Source of the DNA: Rhodoblastus sp963736175
Lineage (GTDB): Bacteria; Pseudomonadota; Alphaproteobacteria; Rhizobiales; Beijerinckiaceae
Direction of reading: 5' to 3'
Length of the DNA stretch: 64,000 bases
Assembly (NCBI GenBank): GCA_963736175.1
Contig: CAVTNU010000039.1
Coordinates: forward strand, 11,928-75,927
Of the stretch, positions 55,885 to 64,000 are shown in pieces (positions within the stretch are counted from its first letter, which is position 1; each line of letters opens with the position of its first letter). A program made the translations under genes and the position numbers. Under the pieces are notes generated by a model, which was given only the letters and a program-made list of their open reading frames with translations, had not been told where the DNA came from and ran no database searches.

Positions 55885-56787
55885 ATGACCAAAGCCATCG
55901 CCGCCGCCCACGAACTTTCCGGTCTCGCGCTTGTCGAGAGCCATTACGACGCGATTTTGTGCGACATCTGGGGCGTGGTGCATAACGGCGTCACACGCTT
56001 CGAGGCGGCGAGCGAGGCGCTTTGCCGGTTTCGCCGCAAGGGCGGCGCTGTGGCGCTCATCACCAACGCGCCGCGCCCGCGCGAGCAGGTCGCCGCCCAA
56101 CTCGCCCATTTCGGCGTGCCGCTTGAGGCCTACGACGCGATTTTGACCTCCGGCGACGTGACCGCGGCGCTGGTCGCCGAGCGTCTGCCCGGCAAGGTCT
56201 ATCATATCGGTCCTAATCGCGATTTGCCGGTTTACGAGCGGGCGGCGAATATCGCCGGGGTCGCGCCCCAGCGCGTGTCGCTGGACGAGGCCGATTTCGT
56301 CGTCTGCACCGGCCTTGTCGACGACGAGACGGAGAAGCCGGACGATTATGCGTCCGTGCTCAAGGCGATGGCCGCCCGCAATCTGACGATGATCTGCGCC
56401 AATCCCGATCTGATCGTGCATCGCGGCCAAGACCTGCTCTATTGCGCCGGGGCTTTGGCCGAAATCTACGAACGGATGGGCGGGACGACGATCCAGGCGG
56501 GCAAGCCCTACGCGCCGATCTATCGGCTGGCGCTCAGCGACGTCGAAAAAGCGTTGGCGCGCCCGCTCGATCTGGCGCGCGTGCTGGCCGTCGGCGATGC
56601 GATGAATACCGACATCAATGGCGCGGTCGAAATGGGCCTCGACTCGATTTTCGTCACGCGCGGAATCCATCGCGCCCAACTGCACGGATCGGACGGGACA
56701 GGGGATTTCGATCCCGAAGCTTTCCGGCGGTTGATCGAGGAGAGCGGTTTCGCGCCGTCCTACGCCATGGATCGGCTGTTCTGGTGA
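55885..56787 (+). CDS. TIGR01459 family HAD-type hydrolase
   Basis: This 300-aa HAD phosphatase of the NagD/class IIA type shows motif I ILCDIWGVVHNGVTRFEAAS, motif II in VALITNAPRPREQV, and the C-terminal VLAVGDAMNTDINGAVEMGL with the metal-binding Asp residues. It matches TIGR01459, an alphaproteobacterial subfamily of unknown substrate. It lies in the polysaccharide locus, but members elsewhere are often near unrelated genes. Confidence 0.9.
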   Translation: MTKAIAAAHELSGLALVESHYDAILCDIWGVVHNGVTRFEAASEALCRFRRKGGAVALITNAPRPREQVAAQLAHFGVPLEAYDAILTSGDVTAALVAERLPGKVYHIGPNRDLPVYERAANIAGVAPQRVSLDEADFVVCTGLVDDETEKPDDYASVLKAMAARNLTMICANPDLIVHRGQDLLYCAGALAEIYERMGGTTIQAGKPYAPIYRLALSDVEKALARPLDLARVLAVGDAMNTDINGAVEMGLDSIFVTRGIHRAQLHGSDGTGDFDPEAFRRLIEESGFAPSYAMDRLFW

Positions 56788-56860
56788 GTGCCGGCGTTGC
56801 TCGGATGCGGCGGCCCGTGCATAGTGCCGGCGTTGCGGCGAAACACCGGGGATTGGCCGA

Positions 56861-57985
56861 ATGACGTTGCGCGCCACGGCGGCTCCCGTGTTTTTCGCTC
56901 TCGCCCTCGCCGCCGCCGTCTGGCGGGCGCCGGCGCCGCCTGAGCCGACGTTCGCGCCGCCCCCGCCCGTTAAGCCTTCCGCTCTCGCCGCCGAGTTCGC
57001 GGCCGAAAAGCTTCCCTCGCCGGCGCCGTTTTCCCACTCCGCCAGCATCGTCGAATTGCCCGACGGCCGCGTTGCCGCCGCCTGGTTCGCGGGCAGTCGG
57101 GAAGCGGCAAGCGACGTCGCCATCTGGTTCTCGACGCGCGAGGGTTCAGGCTGGCGCGCGCCGCGCGCCATCGCGACCAGGGCCTCGACCGCCGAGGCGA
57201 CCGGGGCCTATGTCGGCAAGCTCGGCAATCCGGTGCTCTATGTCGAAGGCGACGGCTTGCGGCTTTGGTACGTCAGCGTCGGATTTGGCGGCTGGGCGGC
57301 CAGTTCGATCAATCGCAGTCTTTCCCGCGATGGCGGCGTGAGCTGGTCGCCGGCGGAAAAGCTGGTGACCACGCCCTTCCTCAACATCAGCACTCTGGCG
57401 CGTTCGCCGCCGCTGGCCTTGGCCGACGGCGGCCTCGGGCTGCCGGTCTATCACGAGTTCATCGCCAAACGGGCCGAGTGGCTGCGTTTGTCCGCCCAGG
57501 GCGAGATCGTCGGCAAGGTCCGCATGCCGAGTCGGCATCCCGCCCTGCAGCCGGCCGTTGTCGCGCTCGACGGGCGGCGCGCCTTGGCGCTGCTGCGCGA
57601 CGCGGGGGCGGGCGAGGGCGCGGTGATGGCCGACGCCAGCGACGACGGCGGCGCCTCCTGGCGGGGCGGGGCCTTTTTAGCCATAGCCAATCCGGACGCC
57701 TCCGTCGCCGTGTTGCGCTTGACCAGCGGTAGGTTGCTGCTGGCAGCCAATCCGGTGAGCGGGCGAAGGCGCTATCGGCTGGAGCTGTTCGTGTCCGATG
57801 ACGAGGGCAAGACCTGGACGTCGGCGCGCGTGATCGAGAACGATCCCGCGCGTCAGGCCGATTTCGCTTATCCGGCGCTGTTGCAGACGCGCGACGGCCG
57901 CATCCACATCGCTTACACCTATCAATATACGAGCATCGTCCACGCCGTTTTCTCGGAAGCCTGGCTGAAAGGCGGCGCGCTGTGA
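56861..57985 (+). CDS. Sialidase-fold (BNR/Asp-box) exported protein
   Basis: This 374-aa protein has an N-terminal hydrophobic segment (PVFFALALAAAVWRAPAPPE), a signal peptide or anchor. The rest fits a six-bladed propeller with Asp-boxes: SLSRDGGVSWSP, ASDDGGASWRG and SDDEGKTWTS. The early SHSASIVELPDGRVAAAWFA and late IHIAYTYQY are typical of GH33-like exo-sialidases. The true substrate may be another acidic sugar of the local polysaccharide. It overlaps the following membrane gene by 4 bp (GTGA). Confidence 0.82.
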   Translation: MTLRATAAPVFFALALAAAVWRAPAPPEPTFAPPPPVKPSALAAEFAAEKLPSPAPFSHSASIVELPDGRVAAAWFAGSREAASDVAIWFSTREGSGWRAPRAIATRASTAEATGAYVGKLGNPVLYVEGDGLRLWYVSVGFGGWAASSINRSLSRDGGVSWSPAEKLVTTPFLNISTLARSPPLALADGGLGLPVYHEFIAKRAEWLRLSAQGEIVGKVRMPSRHPALQPAVVALDGRRALALLRDAGAGEGAVMADASDDGGASWRGGAFLAIANPDASVAVLRLTSGRLLLAANPVSGRRRYRLELFVSDDEGKTWTSARVIENDPARQADFAYPALLQTRDGRIHIAYTYQYTSIVHAVFSEAWLKGGAL

Positions 57986-58569
57986 CCGCCGCCGCGCTTT
58001 ACGGTGAGTTCGCCGTGGCGCTGCTCGTCGGCGCGGCGGTTTCGCTTTTGCCCCTGCCGCGTCGGCGACTGATGGGCCTGCTCGCTGTCGCGGCGACGGC
58101 TTGGCTGGCCGCGCCCGTGCTTCACAGCCTCCTAGGCGCGCCCTCGTTCACGCTGGCCCAATTGGCGCTGCTGCGTCTGGCCGCGCCCGATCGTCTTGCC
58201 GAACCGGATTGGCGCGCGAACGCGGCCTTCGTCGTCGTCGCCGCCGTGTTTTATACGCTGGCGCTTGGTGTCGGACCCTTCGATCCGTTCGATCTGGGCT
58301 ACCATCCCCTGCCGCTGCTGGCGGCGCTGATTCCGGTTGGACTTGTTCTGGCCTGGCGCGGCGAGGCGCTGGCGCTGAGCGTTCTGGGCTTCGATCTGCT
58401 GGCCTACGCGTTCGGCCTGTTCGACAATTTGTGGAACGCCTGCCTCGACCCGGTGCTGACGATCGTCGCTGTGTTCCTGCTGCTGCGCCGCATGGCGGTT
58501 AAACCGCGCCGCGCCGTCGTCAGCCGCGCGGGTCGCCGAAAAACGCGGGAATTTTCTCGTCCCGCCTGA
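57982..58569 (+). CDS. Small polytopic membrane protein of unknown function
   Basis: This 195-aa protein begins with a GTG that overlaps the stop of the sialidase-fold gene. About five or six helices are visible (FAVALLVGAAVSLLPLPRRR, AAFVVVAAVFYTLALGVGPF, LPLLAALIPVGLVLAW), followed by a basic C-terminal tail. I do not recognise a family. Coupling suggests a joint role with the exported propeller protein. Its 3' end overlaps the convergent glf gene by 50 bp. Confidence 0.65.
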   Translation: MTAAALYGEFAVALLVGAAVSLLPLPRRRLMGLLAVAATAWLAAPVLHSLLGAPSFTLAQLALLRLAAPDRLAEPDWRANAAFVVVAAVFYTLALGVGPFDPFDLGYHPLPLLAALIPVGLVLAWRGEALALSVLGFDLLAYAFGLFDNLWNACLDPVLTIVAVFLLLRRMAVKPRRAVVSRAGRRKTREFSRPA

Positions 58570-59668
58570 TATGCGCCAGCATCTGATCGGCGGCGTCGAG
58601 CGCCTCGGCGATGGTGACGTCCATATCGAGATAGCGATAGGAGCCGAGCCGCCCGACGAAACTGACGCCCGACGCCGCTTGCGCCCGCGCCACGTATTTT
58701 TTCAGCATCGCTTCTTCGTCGGCCAGCAGGATCGGATAATAGGGAATGTCGGCCGGGCCGCACAGGCGGCTGAATTCGCGGGTGCAGACGGTCGCCTCGA
58801 ATGTCTGCTTTTCCCAGGGCGCGAAATGCTTGTGTTCGGTGATGCGGGTGTAGGGAACGCTTTCGTCGCAATAATTGAGCACGGCGGCTCCCTGATAGTC
58901 GCCGGTCGCGCGGAAAACTTCGAAATCCAGCGTGCGATAGCCGAGGCGACCGTATTCATGGCCGAAATAGCGGTCGATGGGACCGCTATAGATCACATGC
59001 GCGAATTTTTCGTCCAATTCCTCGAAACGCGCGCCAAGCCGCAATTCGAGATAGGGCGTCGCAAGGATCGCGGCGACGATCTCGCTGTAGCCGCCCTTCG
59101 GCATGCCCTGGTAAGGATGGGCGAAATAGCTGTCGTCATAATCGAAGCGCAAGGGCAGGCGGTTGAGAATGGCGGCGGGCAGCCGCGTCGGTTCGACGCC
59201 CCATTGCTTGCGCGTATAGCCTCGGAAAAACGCGTGATAGAGCTCCGGGCCGATCATGCTCAGCGCCTGCTCCTCGAAATTGGCTGGATGTTCGATTTTT
59301 TGCGATTTGCCGGCGATGAAGGCGCGCGCCTCAATCGGCCCCATGACCGCGCGAAAGAACTGGTTGATGGTCAAAAGATTGACCGGCAGCGAATAGACCG
59401 CCCCGCCGCTGACGGCCATGACGCGATGGTTATAGGGCGCCCACGCGCCGAATTGCCGGACATAGTCCCAGACGCGCTCCGAGGCGGTGTGGAAGATATG
59501 CGGACCATAGACATGCGTCATCACGCCGGTCTCGGCGTCGCGCGCTGTGTGACAATTGCCGGCCGCGTGCGCGCGCTCGTCGACGACGAGGACCTCGCGG
59601 CCGGCCTCCGCCAGCGCCCGACCGATGACCGCGCCGGAAAAGCCGGCTCCGACGATGCAATATCTCAT
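58520..59668 (-). CDS. glf: UDP-galactopyranose mutase
   Basis: Glf (382 aa) is a flavoenzyme that converts UDP-galactopyranose to UDP-galactofuranose. It starts MRYCIVGAGFSGAVIGRALA with the FAD dinucleotide loop, then VMTHVYGPHIFHTASERVW, the core FFRGYTRKQWGVEPTRLPAA, and the C-terminal ADEEAMLKKYVARAQ and SYRYLDMDVTIAEAL. Its presence implies galactofuranose in the surface glycan made by this locus. ATG 59668 marks the conserved start. Confidence 0.95.
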   Translation of the reverse strand: MRYCIVGAGFSGAVIGRALAEAGREVLVVDERAHAAGNCHTARDAETGVMTHVYGPHIFHTASERVWDYVRQFGAWAPYNHRVMAVSGGAVYSLPVNLLTINQFFRAVMGPIEARAFIAGKSQKIEHPANFEEQALSMIGPELYHAFFRGYTRKQWGVEPTRLPAAILNRLPLRFDYDDSYFAHPYQGMPKGGYSEIVAAILATPYLELRLGARFEELDEKFAHVIYSGPIDRYFGHEYGRLGYRTLDFEVFRATGDYQGAAVLNYCDESVPYTRITEHKHFAPWEKQTFEATVCTREFSRLCGPADIPYYPILLADEEAMLKKYVARAQAASGVSFVGRLGSYRYLDMDVTIAEALDAADQMLAHIRRDEKIPAFFGDPRG

Positions 59669-59820
59669 GGGGGACTCGTTAGCGTTTGCGAATTGGGGGG
59701 CGAGAAAAGGTCCGAGCGCCCCCCCGTTGGATTCATAGCGATCTTGTCTGCGGTGGCACAATCGATTTCGGAGCGGGCGCGCCAGATCGCCCCGATCGAC
59801 GGCGCTGATCCGTCCAAATC

Positions 59821-60387
59821 TCAGTCCGGACGCTCGGGACTCCCGGCTTTTTTGTCTTGAAGCTGCGCGATGACCTTTTGCGCCGCGGCGATCTGTTCCA
59901 CATAACGCTGCGACTGGGCATGATAGGCGCCAATTTGCTCTTGCAGGGCGGAAATAAGGGACTGCGCTTCTTCGATTTGCTCGTTGTAGCGCTCGGCCTG
60001 CCGTTTATATCCGTCGACCTCGCGCTTTCTTTCCGTCTCGATTTGACTGATCTGCGCGGCGTTCAGCGTCGCCTGCCTAGCGTAGTCGGCAATTTGTTTT
60101 CGCAAGTCGCCGATAGCGGCCTCGGCGTTGGCGATCTGCTCGTTGTAGCGCTCGGCCTGCCGTTTATATCCGTCGACCTCGCGCTTTCTTTCCGTCTCGA
60201 TCTGACTGATCTGCGCGACGTTCAGCGCCGCCTGCCTGGCGTAGTCGGAAATCTGTTTTCGTAAGTCGCTTGTCGCGCCGTCGGCATGGGCGATCAGTTC
60301 TTCATATGTGGCTGATTGTGTCTTGTAAGACTCGATCACGCGTTCATGTTCTCGCATGGCGGCCAGAGAGCGCGTTGTATTCATCAT
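59821..60387 (-). pseudogene. Detached C-terminal coiled-coil part of the capsule-type transferase
   Basis: This 188-codon frame repeats the coiled-coil segment of the upstream gene (AMREHERVIESYKTQSATYE, then QIETERKREVDGYKRQ) and ends with its own tail (IAAAQKVIAQLQDKKAGSPE). It would be the natural C-terminus of the gene at 60344-62131 if one extra base near 60361-60374 were removed. It may still be made from an internal ATG (60354), but this is unlikely. Confidence 0.7.
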
Positions 60388-60865
60388 GTAAGGTCCAGTA
60401 TTCGATTTTTAGAACCTCTTCGATTTGCTCGTTGTAGCGCTCGGCCTGCCGTTTATATCCGTCGACCTCGCGCTTTCTTTCCGTCTCGATTTGACTGATC
60501 TGCGCGGCGTTCAGCGTCGCCTGCCTAGCGTAGTCGGCAATTTGTTTTCGCAAGTCGCCGATAGCGGCCTCGGCGTTGGCGATCTGCTCGTTGTAGCGCT
60601 CGGCCTGCCGTTTATATCCGTCGACCTCGCGCTTTCTTTCCGTCTCGATCTGACTGATCTGCGCGACGTTCAGCGCCGCCTGCCTGGCGTAGTCGGAAAT
60701 CTGTTTTCGTAAGTCGCTTGTCGCGCCGTCGGCATGGGCGATCAGTTCTTCATATGTGGCTGATTGTGTCTTGTAAGACTCGATCACGCGTTCATGTTCT
60801 CGCATGGCGGCCAAGAGCGCGTTGTATTCATCATGTAAGGTCCAGTATTCGATTTTTAGAACCTC
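59971..60865 (-). repeat. 448-bp direct tandem duplication inside the coiled-coil gene
   Basis: Unit 1 (59971-60418, 448 bp) and unit 2 (60419-60865, 447 bp) appear nearly identical. The clear difference is CCAGAGAGCG in unit 1 against CCAAGAGCG in unit 2, a one-base length change that shifts the frame. Each unit itself contains two related subrepeats of about 160 bp. Confidence 0.9.
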
Positions 60866-62131
60866 AAGTTGACGGCCAATGGCCAGAGTCGCTGTCCAAA
60901 CCGGCTTGTTTCGATGGTGGCGAAGGCTCTCCGTCGGCCGCGCGCCAACGTGGCGCTCCAATGAGTCCAGCGGTTCGGCGTTTTGGTTCAAATAGGCGCG
61001 GTGGCGCCGATAGCATTCCGCCAGGGTTGGGCCGCGCAAACGCCAGCGATAATATTCGATGTCGAACAAGAGGTCCTTAGGCAGCAAATAGCCGATGAAA
61101 TAGGCGTTGGCCCACAAGTCGCCGTGTTGGGCGACGTCGGCGGCGGCGGGATGGTCGCTTGAAAACAATGCGGCGGATAGCTCGCCATAGGCGGTAAATG
61201 GCACGTCCCACAGCGCGGCTTCCACCGCCAGGCTGGAGTTTATGGTGAGCAGGCGTTCGATTTTGTGCAGGAATTCGATCGAATTAGCAGAGCTGTCGGC
61301 TACACCCAATCCGTGCCGATAGCTAAAATGGGCCGCCGGATGACTTCGGATCAGGATCGAATCCGGCGCGCGCACGGCCAACGCGCGATAGGCGAGGGAA
61401 AGCGAGCTCTCGCCGTTTCCGTAGGCGATGATATTTGAATCATCCTCGACTTGCAGCGCCAAACCGACGGGATATTTCGGCGCGCTGGTTTTGGCGTCGG
61501 CGGCGATATTCTTGACAAGCGCGCCGCGAAGCCTCGCCTTCGACCAAAGCTCCTCGTCGCGAAACGCGTCCTGGAGCCTGGCTTGCGTCCATTCACGGGG
61601 GGGCGTCGAACCGCCGTTTACCCCGGAAAAATCGAAATAATAGCCGCCGACGTAGTTTGGCCCGCGCAGCGGGCCGATCTCATTATGTATAACCGGCGCA
61701 TTCAGTCTTTTCGCGGCCTTGTTGAGCGATGGACAATTGCACCAGGACAGGAAGGCTTCGATCCGCGCGCCGGCGGCGACGTTTTTCGCGGCCTCAAAAA
61801 TAGCGTCCGCAAAGGGGTCGAAATGCATGGTCAGGGCGCGCCTGAAAGCTTCCAGCTGTCCCTGACCGCCGGCGTATAAGGGCGCTGCGGCCGCATTGGG
61901 CAATGACGCCTTGCGATATTCCCGAAACCGCTCGCGCGATATGCAGTCGAACTCAAGGTCAATAATTTTCAAGGTTTCGCCGAACGGAATAAAGGCTTCG
62001 TCGAAATAGGAATCGTCGCCGATGAAAGCAATGTCTCTGGGCGCGAAATGCGCCATTTGCGCCAGCATAACCCAGTGATAAAGCGGGCCGCTGCCACGAT
62101 CTATGTACGGCAGCAGGAACGAAACAAACAT
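60344..62131 (-). CDS. Capsule-type (KpsC/GT99-like) glycosyltransferase with coiled-coil tail, frameshifted
   Basis: From ATG 62131 (GGAG eight bases upstream) the protein starts MFVSFLLPYIDRGSGPLYHW. The middle has LIRSHPAAHFSYRHGLGVAD and LLTINSSLAVEAALWDVPFT, which match the donor-binding logic of capsule Kdo-transferases (KpsC/KpsS, GT99). From about residue 430 a long coiled coil with about 53-residue repeats begins (YARQAALNVAQISQIETERK). The frame ends at 60344 with NALSGRHART, an out-of-frame end caused by a one-base difference between two tandem copies of a 448-bp segment. The repaired gene (59821-62131) would code 769 aa. Confidence 0.7.
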   Translation of the reverse strand: MFVSFLLPYIDRGSGPLYHWVMLAQMAHFAPRDIAFIGDDSYFDEAFIPFGETLKIIDLEFDCISRERFREYRKASLPNAAAAPLYAGGQGQLEAFRRALTMHFDPFADAIFEAAKNVAAGARIEAFLSWCNCPSLNKAAKRLNAPVIHNEIGPLRGPNYVGGYYFDFSGVNGGSTPPREWTQARLQDAFRDEELWSKARLRGALVKNIAADAKTSAPKYPVGLALQVEDDSNIIAYGNGESSLSLAYRALAVRAPDSILIRSHPAAHFSYRHGLGVADSSANSIEFLHKIERLLTINSSLAVEAALWDVPFTAYGELSAALFSSDHPAAADVAQHGDLWANAYFIGYLLPKDLLFDIEYYRWRLRGPTLAECYRRHRAYLNQNAEPLDSLERHVGARPTESLRHHRNKPVWTATLAIGRQLEVLKIEYWTLHDEYNALLAAMREHERVIESYKTQSATYEELIAHADGATSDLRKQISDYARQAALNVAQISQIETERKREVDGYKRQAERYNEQIANAEAAIGDLRKQIADYARQATLNAAQISQIETERKREVDGYKRQAERYNEQIEEVLKIEYWTLHDEYNALSGRHART

Positions 62132-62576
62132 CCAGCGGCTCCAACTCTCAACGGCTGCTTTTGTCGAACAGACGAACGTTGCAAATGTTTTCTTCGGCGA
62201 AATGATGGCGACGTTCCGTACGATCGCTCTTTTCGATCGGACGCGCCGGATTGCGCGGCGTCGACGCTTCATAGCATGGCGCGCGACGAAATGTCGTCGG
62301 CGCTGGTTCAAATGGCGGCGTGACGTTGGCGCGCATAATCCCTGTTGCCTGGGTCAATTAAAAGAACATATGCTGAATATCGTTCTTGCCTGTAATCAAT
62401 TTTGCTGATCCACAAAAAAACCCTGGGCATGGGCTTGCCTCAACTCAAAAATTTGCTCAAAAAACTTAATTGGGATGGGGCTGGCGAGCGTTGGCGTTAG
62501 ATTGATTTCCGGCGGGAAGCCTGTCTTCATTTTTGGTTTTCCGTCAGCCCGTCTGTTTCATGTTTTGTGGGGCGAG
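62132..62576. other. Intergenic region between divergent glycosyltransferase genes
   Basis: About 445 bp lie between the two divergent starts. A frame continuing upstream of ATG 62131 to 62311 is very Arg-rich and unlike a real N-terminus. The part 62400-62480 is AT-rich and probably holds promoters for both sides. No other gene is seen. Confidence 0.5.
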
Positions 62577-64000
62577 ATGTTGTTCGAAAGCTTATGGCAG
62601 CGTTTATTCGAAAAATATCGTGAGTCGCATGGCGTGCCGAGCGTACTGGAGCCGTCGACCCCGGAAATTGAGGATGAGTTCGATCCGGAATACTATCTAG
62701 CCCGTTATGAAGACTTGCGCGTTGCAGGCGTTGAGCCGCGTGCGCATTGGGTGAATCATGGCCGAAAAGAGGGTCGGATAAGCGTTCCTGTGAAATGGAG
62801 CGTGACGGGTTCGGAAACAGACTTCGACCCGAACAGGAAAACGCTGCTCGTCGTCGTTCATGAGGCCTCGTTCACGGGCGCGCCCATTTTGGGGTTCAAC
62901 ATCGTCGAATGTTTCATGGATCGATATAATATCGTCACCGTGATGTTGGGCGGCGGCGCCATGACCGATGATTTCATCGCGTCTTCGCGCATGACCTTTC
63001 AAATCGCCGATTTTTCGGCTTATGACGCGCAACGGGTTGCGATTGAGGCGATTAAGCGAACGAAACCGGATTTTGCGATCGTCAACAGCGCCTGCGCCTA
63101 TTCCGTACCGGAGGTTTTAACCAAAGCGGGTGTGCCAAACATTACGCTTGTGCATGAATTTACCTCTTATCTTTGGCCGCCTTCCGCTATGGCGGATCTT
63201 ATTCGCTGGTCCTCGCACACGGTCTTTTCCTGTGCGCTCATTCGGCAGGACGCCGAGACCTGTTACCCGGACTGGCGTCCCGGCGTCGCCGCGCATATTT
63301 TGCCGCAGGGACGCTGCATTGTTTCGAGCCAGACTGACGAGGACCGGATACGTCAAGTCTTCGCGCGCACGCATGACAACACCCGATTCGTGATCGGCAT
63401 TGGCAGCGTCAATTTGCGCAAGGGCTGCGATCTCTTCATCCAGTGCGCCTATCACATGGTTCGCTCGGCGCCGGATCGCGATATCCGCTTCGTATGGATC
63501 GGCGATGGGTATGCGCCTCAACAGGACAAGACTTATTCCATCTATCTGGCGGAACAAATCCAGCGCAGTGGTTTGGCGGGTCGCGTCGATTTCGTCGCGA
63601 GCGTCGGCGCTCTGGACAAGGTCTATGCTTCGGCGGCGGTTTTCCTCCTGACGTCGCGGCTCGATCCATTGCCGAACGTCGGCATCGACGCCATCAGTCT
63701 TGGACTGCCGATCGTTTGCTTCGAAGGAGCGTCCGGTATCGCTGACGTCTTGCACGAAGAAGGACTTGGGAAAGCATGCGTCGCCCCTTACCTTGACACC
63801 CATGCCATGGCGTCGCAAGCGCTCGCGATTCTTGACGATGCGGCCAGCAATGAAAATCTGCGAATTCGTTTGCGTGAAATTGGCGCGCAACGTTTTGAGA
63901 TGCAGCGTTATGCCAAAAAACTCGAACAGTTGCTGTTTAGCGCCGCCGGCAATATGCGCGATGAAGAGAATGAAATTCGCGCGCTCCTTGAAAGCAATGG
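62577..64000 (+). CDS. Family 4 glycosyltransferase (partial, runs off right edge)
   Basis: The frame is open from ATG 62577 to the window end, 474 codons. GGGGCGAG lies just before the start. A short N-terminal module reads DPEYYLARYEDLRVAGVEPR followed by HWVNHGRKEGR, a segment often found before glycosyltransferase domains in polysaccharide loci. The GT-B part has LLVVVHEASFTGAPILGFNI, the donor-domain start FVIGIGSVNLRKGCDLFIQC, and LLTSRLDPLPNVGIDAISLG with LPIVCFEGASG, where the E-x7-E site is changed to D-x7-D. The end and any further domain lie outside the window. Confidence 0.85.
   Translation, partial: MLFESLWQRLFEKYRESHGVPSVLEPSTPEIEDEFDPEYYLARYEDLRVAGVEPRAHWVNHGRKEGRISVPVKWSVTGSETDFDPNRKTLLVVVHEASFTGAPILGFNIVECFMDRYNIVTVMLGGGAMTDDFIASSRMTFQIADFSAYDAQRVAIEAIKRTKPDFAIVNSACAYSVPEVLTKAGVPNITLVHEFTSYLWPPSAMADLIRWSSHTVFSCALIRQDAETCYPDWRPGVAAHILPQGRCIVSSQTDEDRIRQVFARTHDNTRFVIGIGSVNLRKGCDLFIQCAYHMVRSAPDRDIRFVWIGDGYAPQQDKTYSIYLAEQIQRSGLAGRVDFVASVGALDKVYASAAVFLLTSRLDPLPNVGIDAISLGLPIVCFEGASGIADVLHEEGLGKACVAPYLDTHAMASQALAILDDAASNENLRIRLREIGAQRFEMQRYAKKLEQLLFSAAGNMRDEENEIRALLESN

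Noticed and set aside
55576..59860. Long antisense frames (55576-57171, 58571-59860)
   Set aside because: They mirror the GINT1-like, HAD and glf genes and have no domain signal.
62132..62311. N-terminal extension of the capsule-type transferase
   Set aside because: The extra 60 residues are Arg-rich and unlike a conserved start, while GGAG sits eight bases before ATG 62131.

Overview
The window is GC-rich DNA from an alphaproteobacterium, most likely of the order Hyphomicrobiales (Rhizobiales), perhaps the Methylocystaceae/Beijerinckiaceae side. This rests on codon use, on a RibA with a long N-terminal extension, and on typical alphaproteobacterial hypothetical families (DUF6481, TIGR01459 HAD, MCDYSL-type protein). 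No marker fixes the genus.

Region 1 (1-9773) is an insertion-sequence graveyard. It holds the end of an unrecognised AT-richer gene, an IS1-like transposase abutting an EcsC gene that looks 5'-truncated, a two-domain DUF2061 protein, a complete IS5 copy, a short remnant of a Rossmann-type gene, a truncated ISAs1-type transposase, an IS21 element (istA/istB) and the 3' half of a molybdopterin oxidoreductase, itself cut by a second IS5 copy.

Region 2 (9784-20461) holds the intact iron-sulfur partner of that oxidoreductase. The pair resembles pyrogallol-phloroglucinol transhydroxylase. An acyl-CoA synthetase and a short-chain dehydrogenase follow, then a cis/trans fatty acid isomerase (cti) broken by one frameshift and one amber codon, a patatin-like phospholipase, tRNA-Arg(CCT), an SNase-like secreted protein and an M48 lipoprotein protease with a LysM-like tail. 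A third IS5 copy lies directly after the protease.

Region 3 (21891-29285, minus strand) is one giant autotransporter of about 2464 codons. A secreted ParB/Srx-like domain heads the passenger, followed by passenger repeats and a C-terminal beta-barrel ending in Phe. One in-frame TAA splits the reading frame.

Region 4 (29454-38968) is ordinary chromosome: a CaiB/BaiF CoA-transferase, a RecQ-type helicase, a class I cytochrome c with a clear terminator, fumarase C, several hypothetical or membrane proteins and RibA.

Region 5 (38971-64000) is an exopolysaccharide/cell-surface glycan locus: a YfhO-like membrane protein, a GumC/Wzz chain-length protein, a VpsF/Wzy-like polymerase, a WcaJ/VpsL-type priming glycosylphosphotransferase, a methyltransferase, a Wzx-like flippase, a WecB/TagA/CpsF transferase, GT4 transferases, a GINT1-N-like protein, a TIGR01459 HAD phosphatase, a sialidase-fold exported protein, UDP-galactopyranose mutase (implying galactofuranose), a capsule-type transferase with a coiled-coil tail damaged by an internal tandem duplication, and a GT4 gene running off the right edge. 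The genes cover priming, assembly, flipping, polymerisation and length control, so the locus probably builds one envelope or secreted polysaccharide. Dispersed hairpin-bearing intergenic repeats lie inside it.
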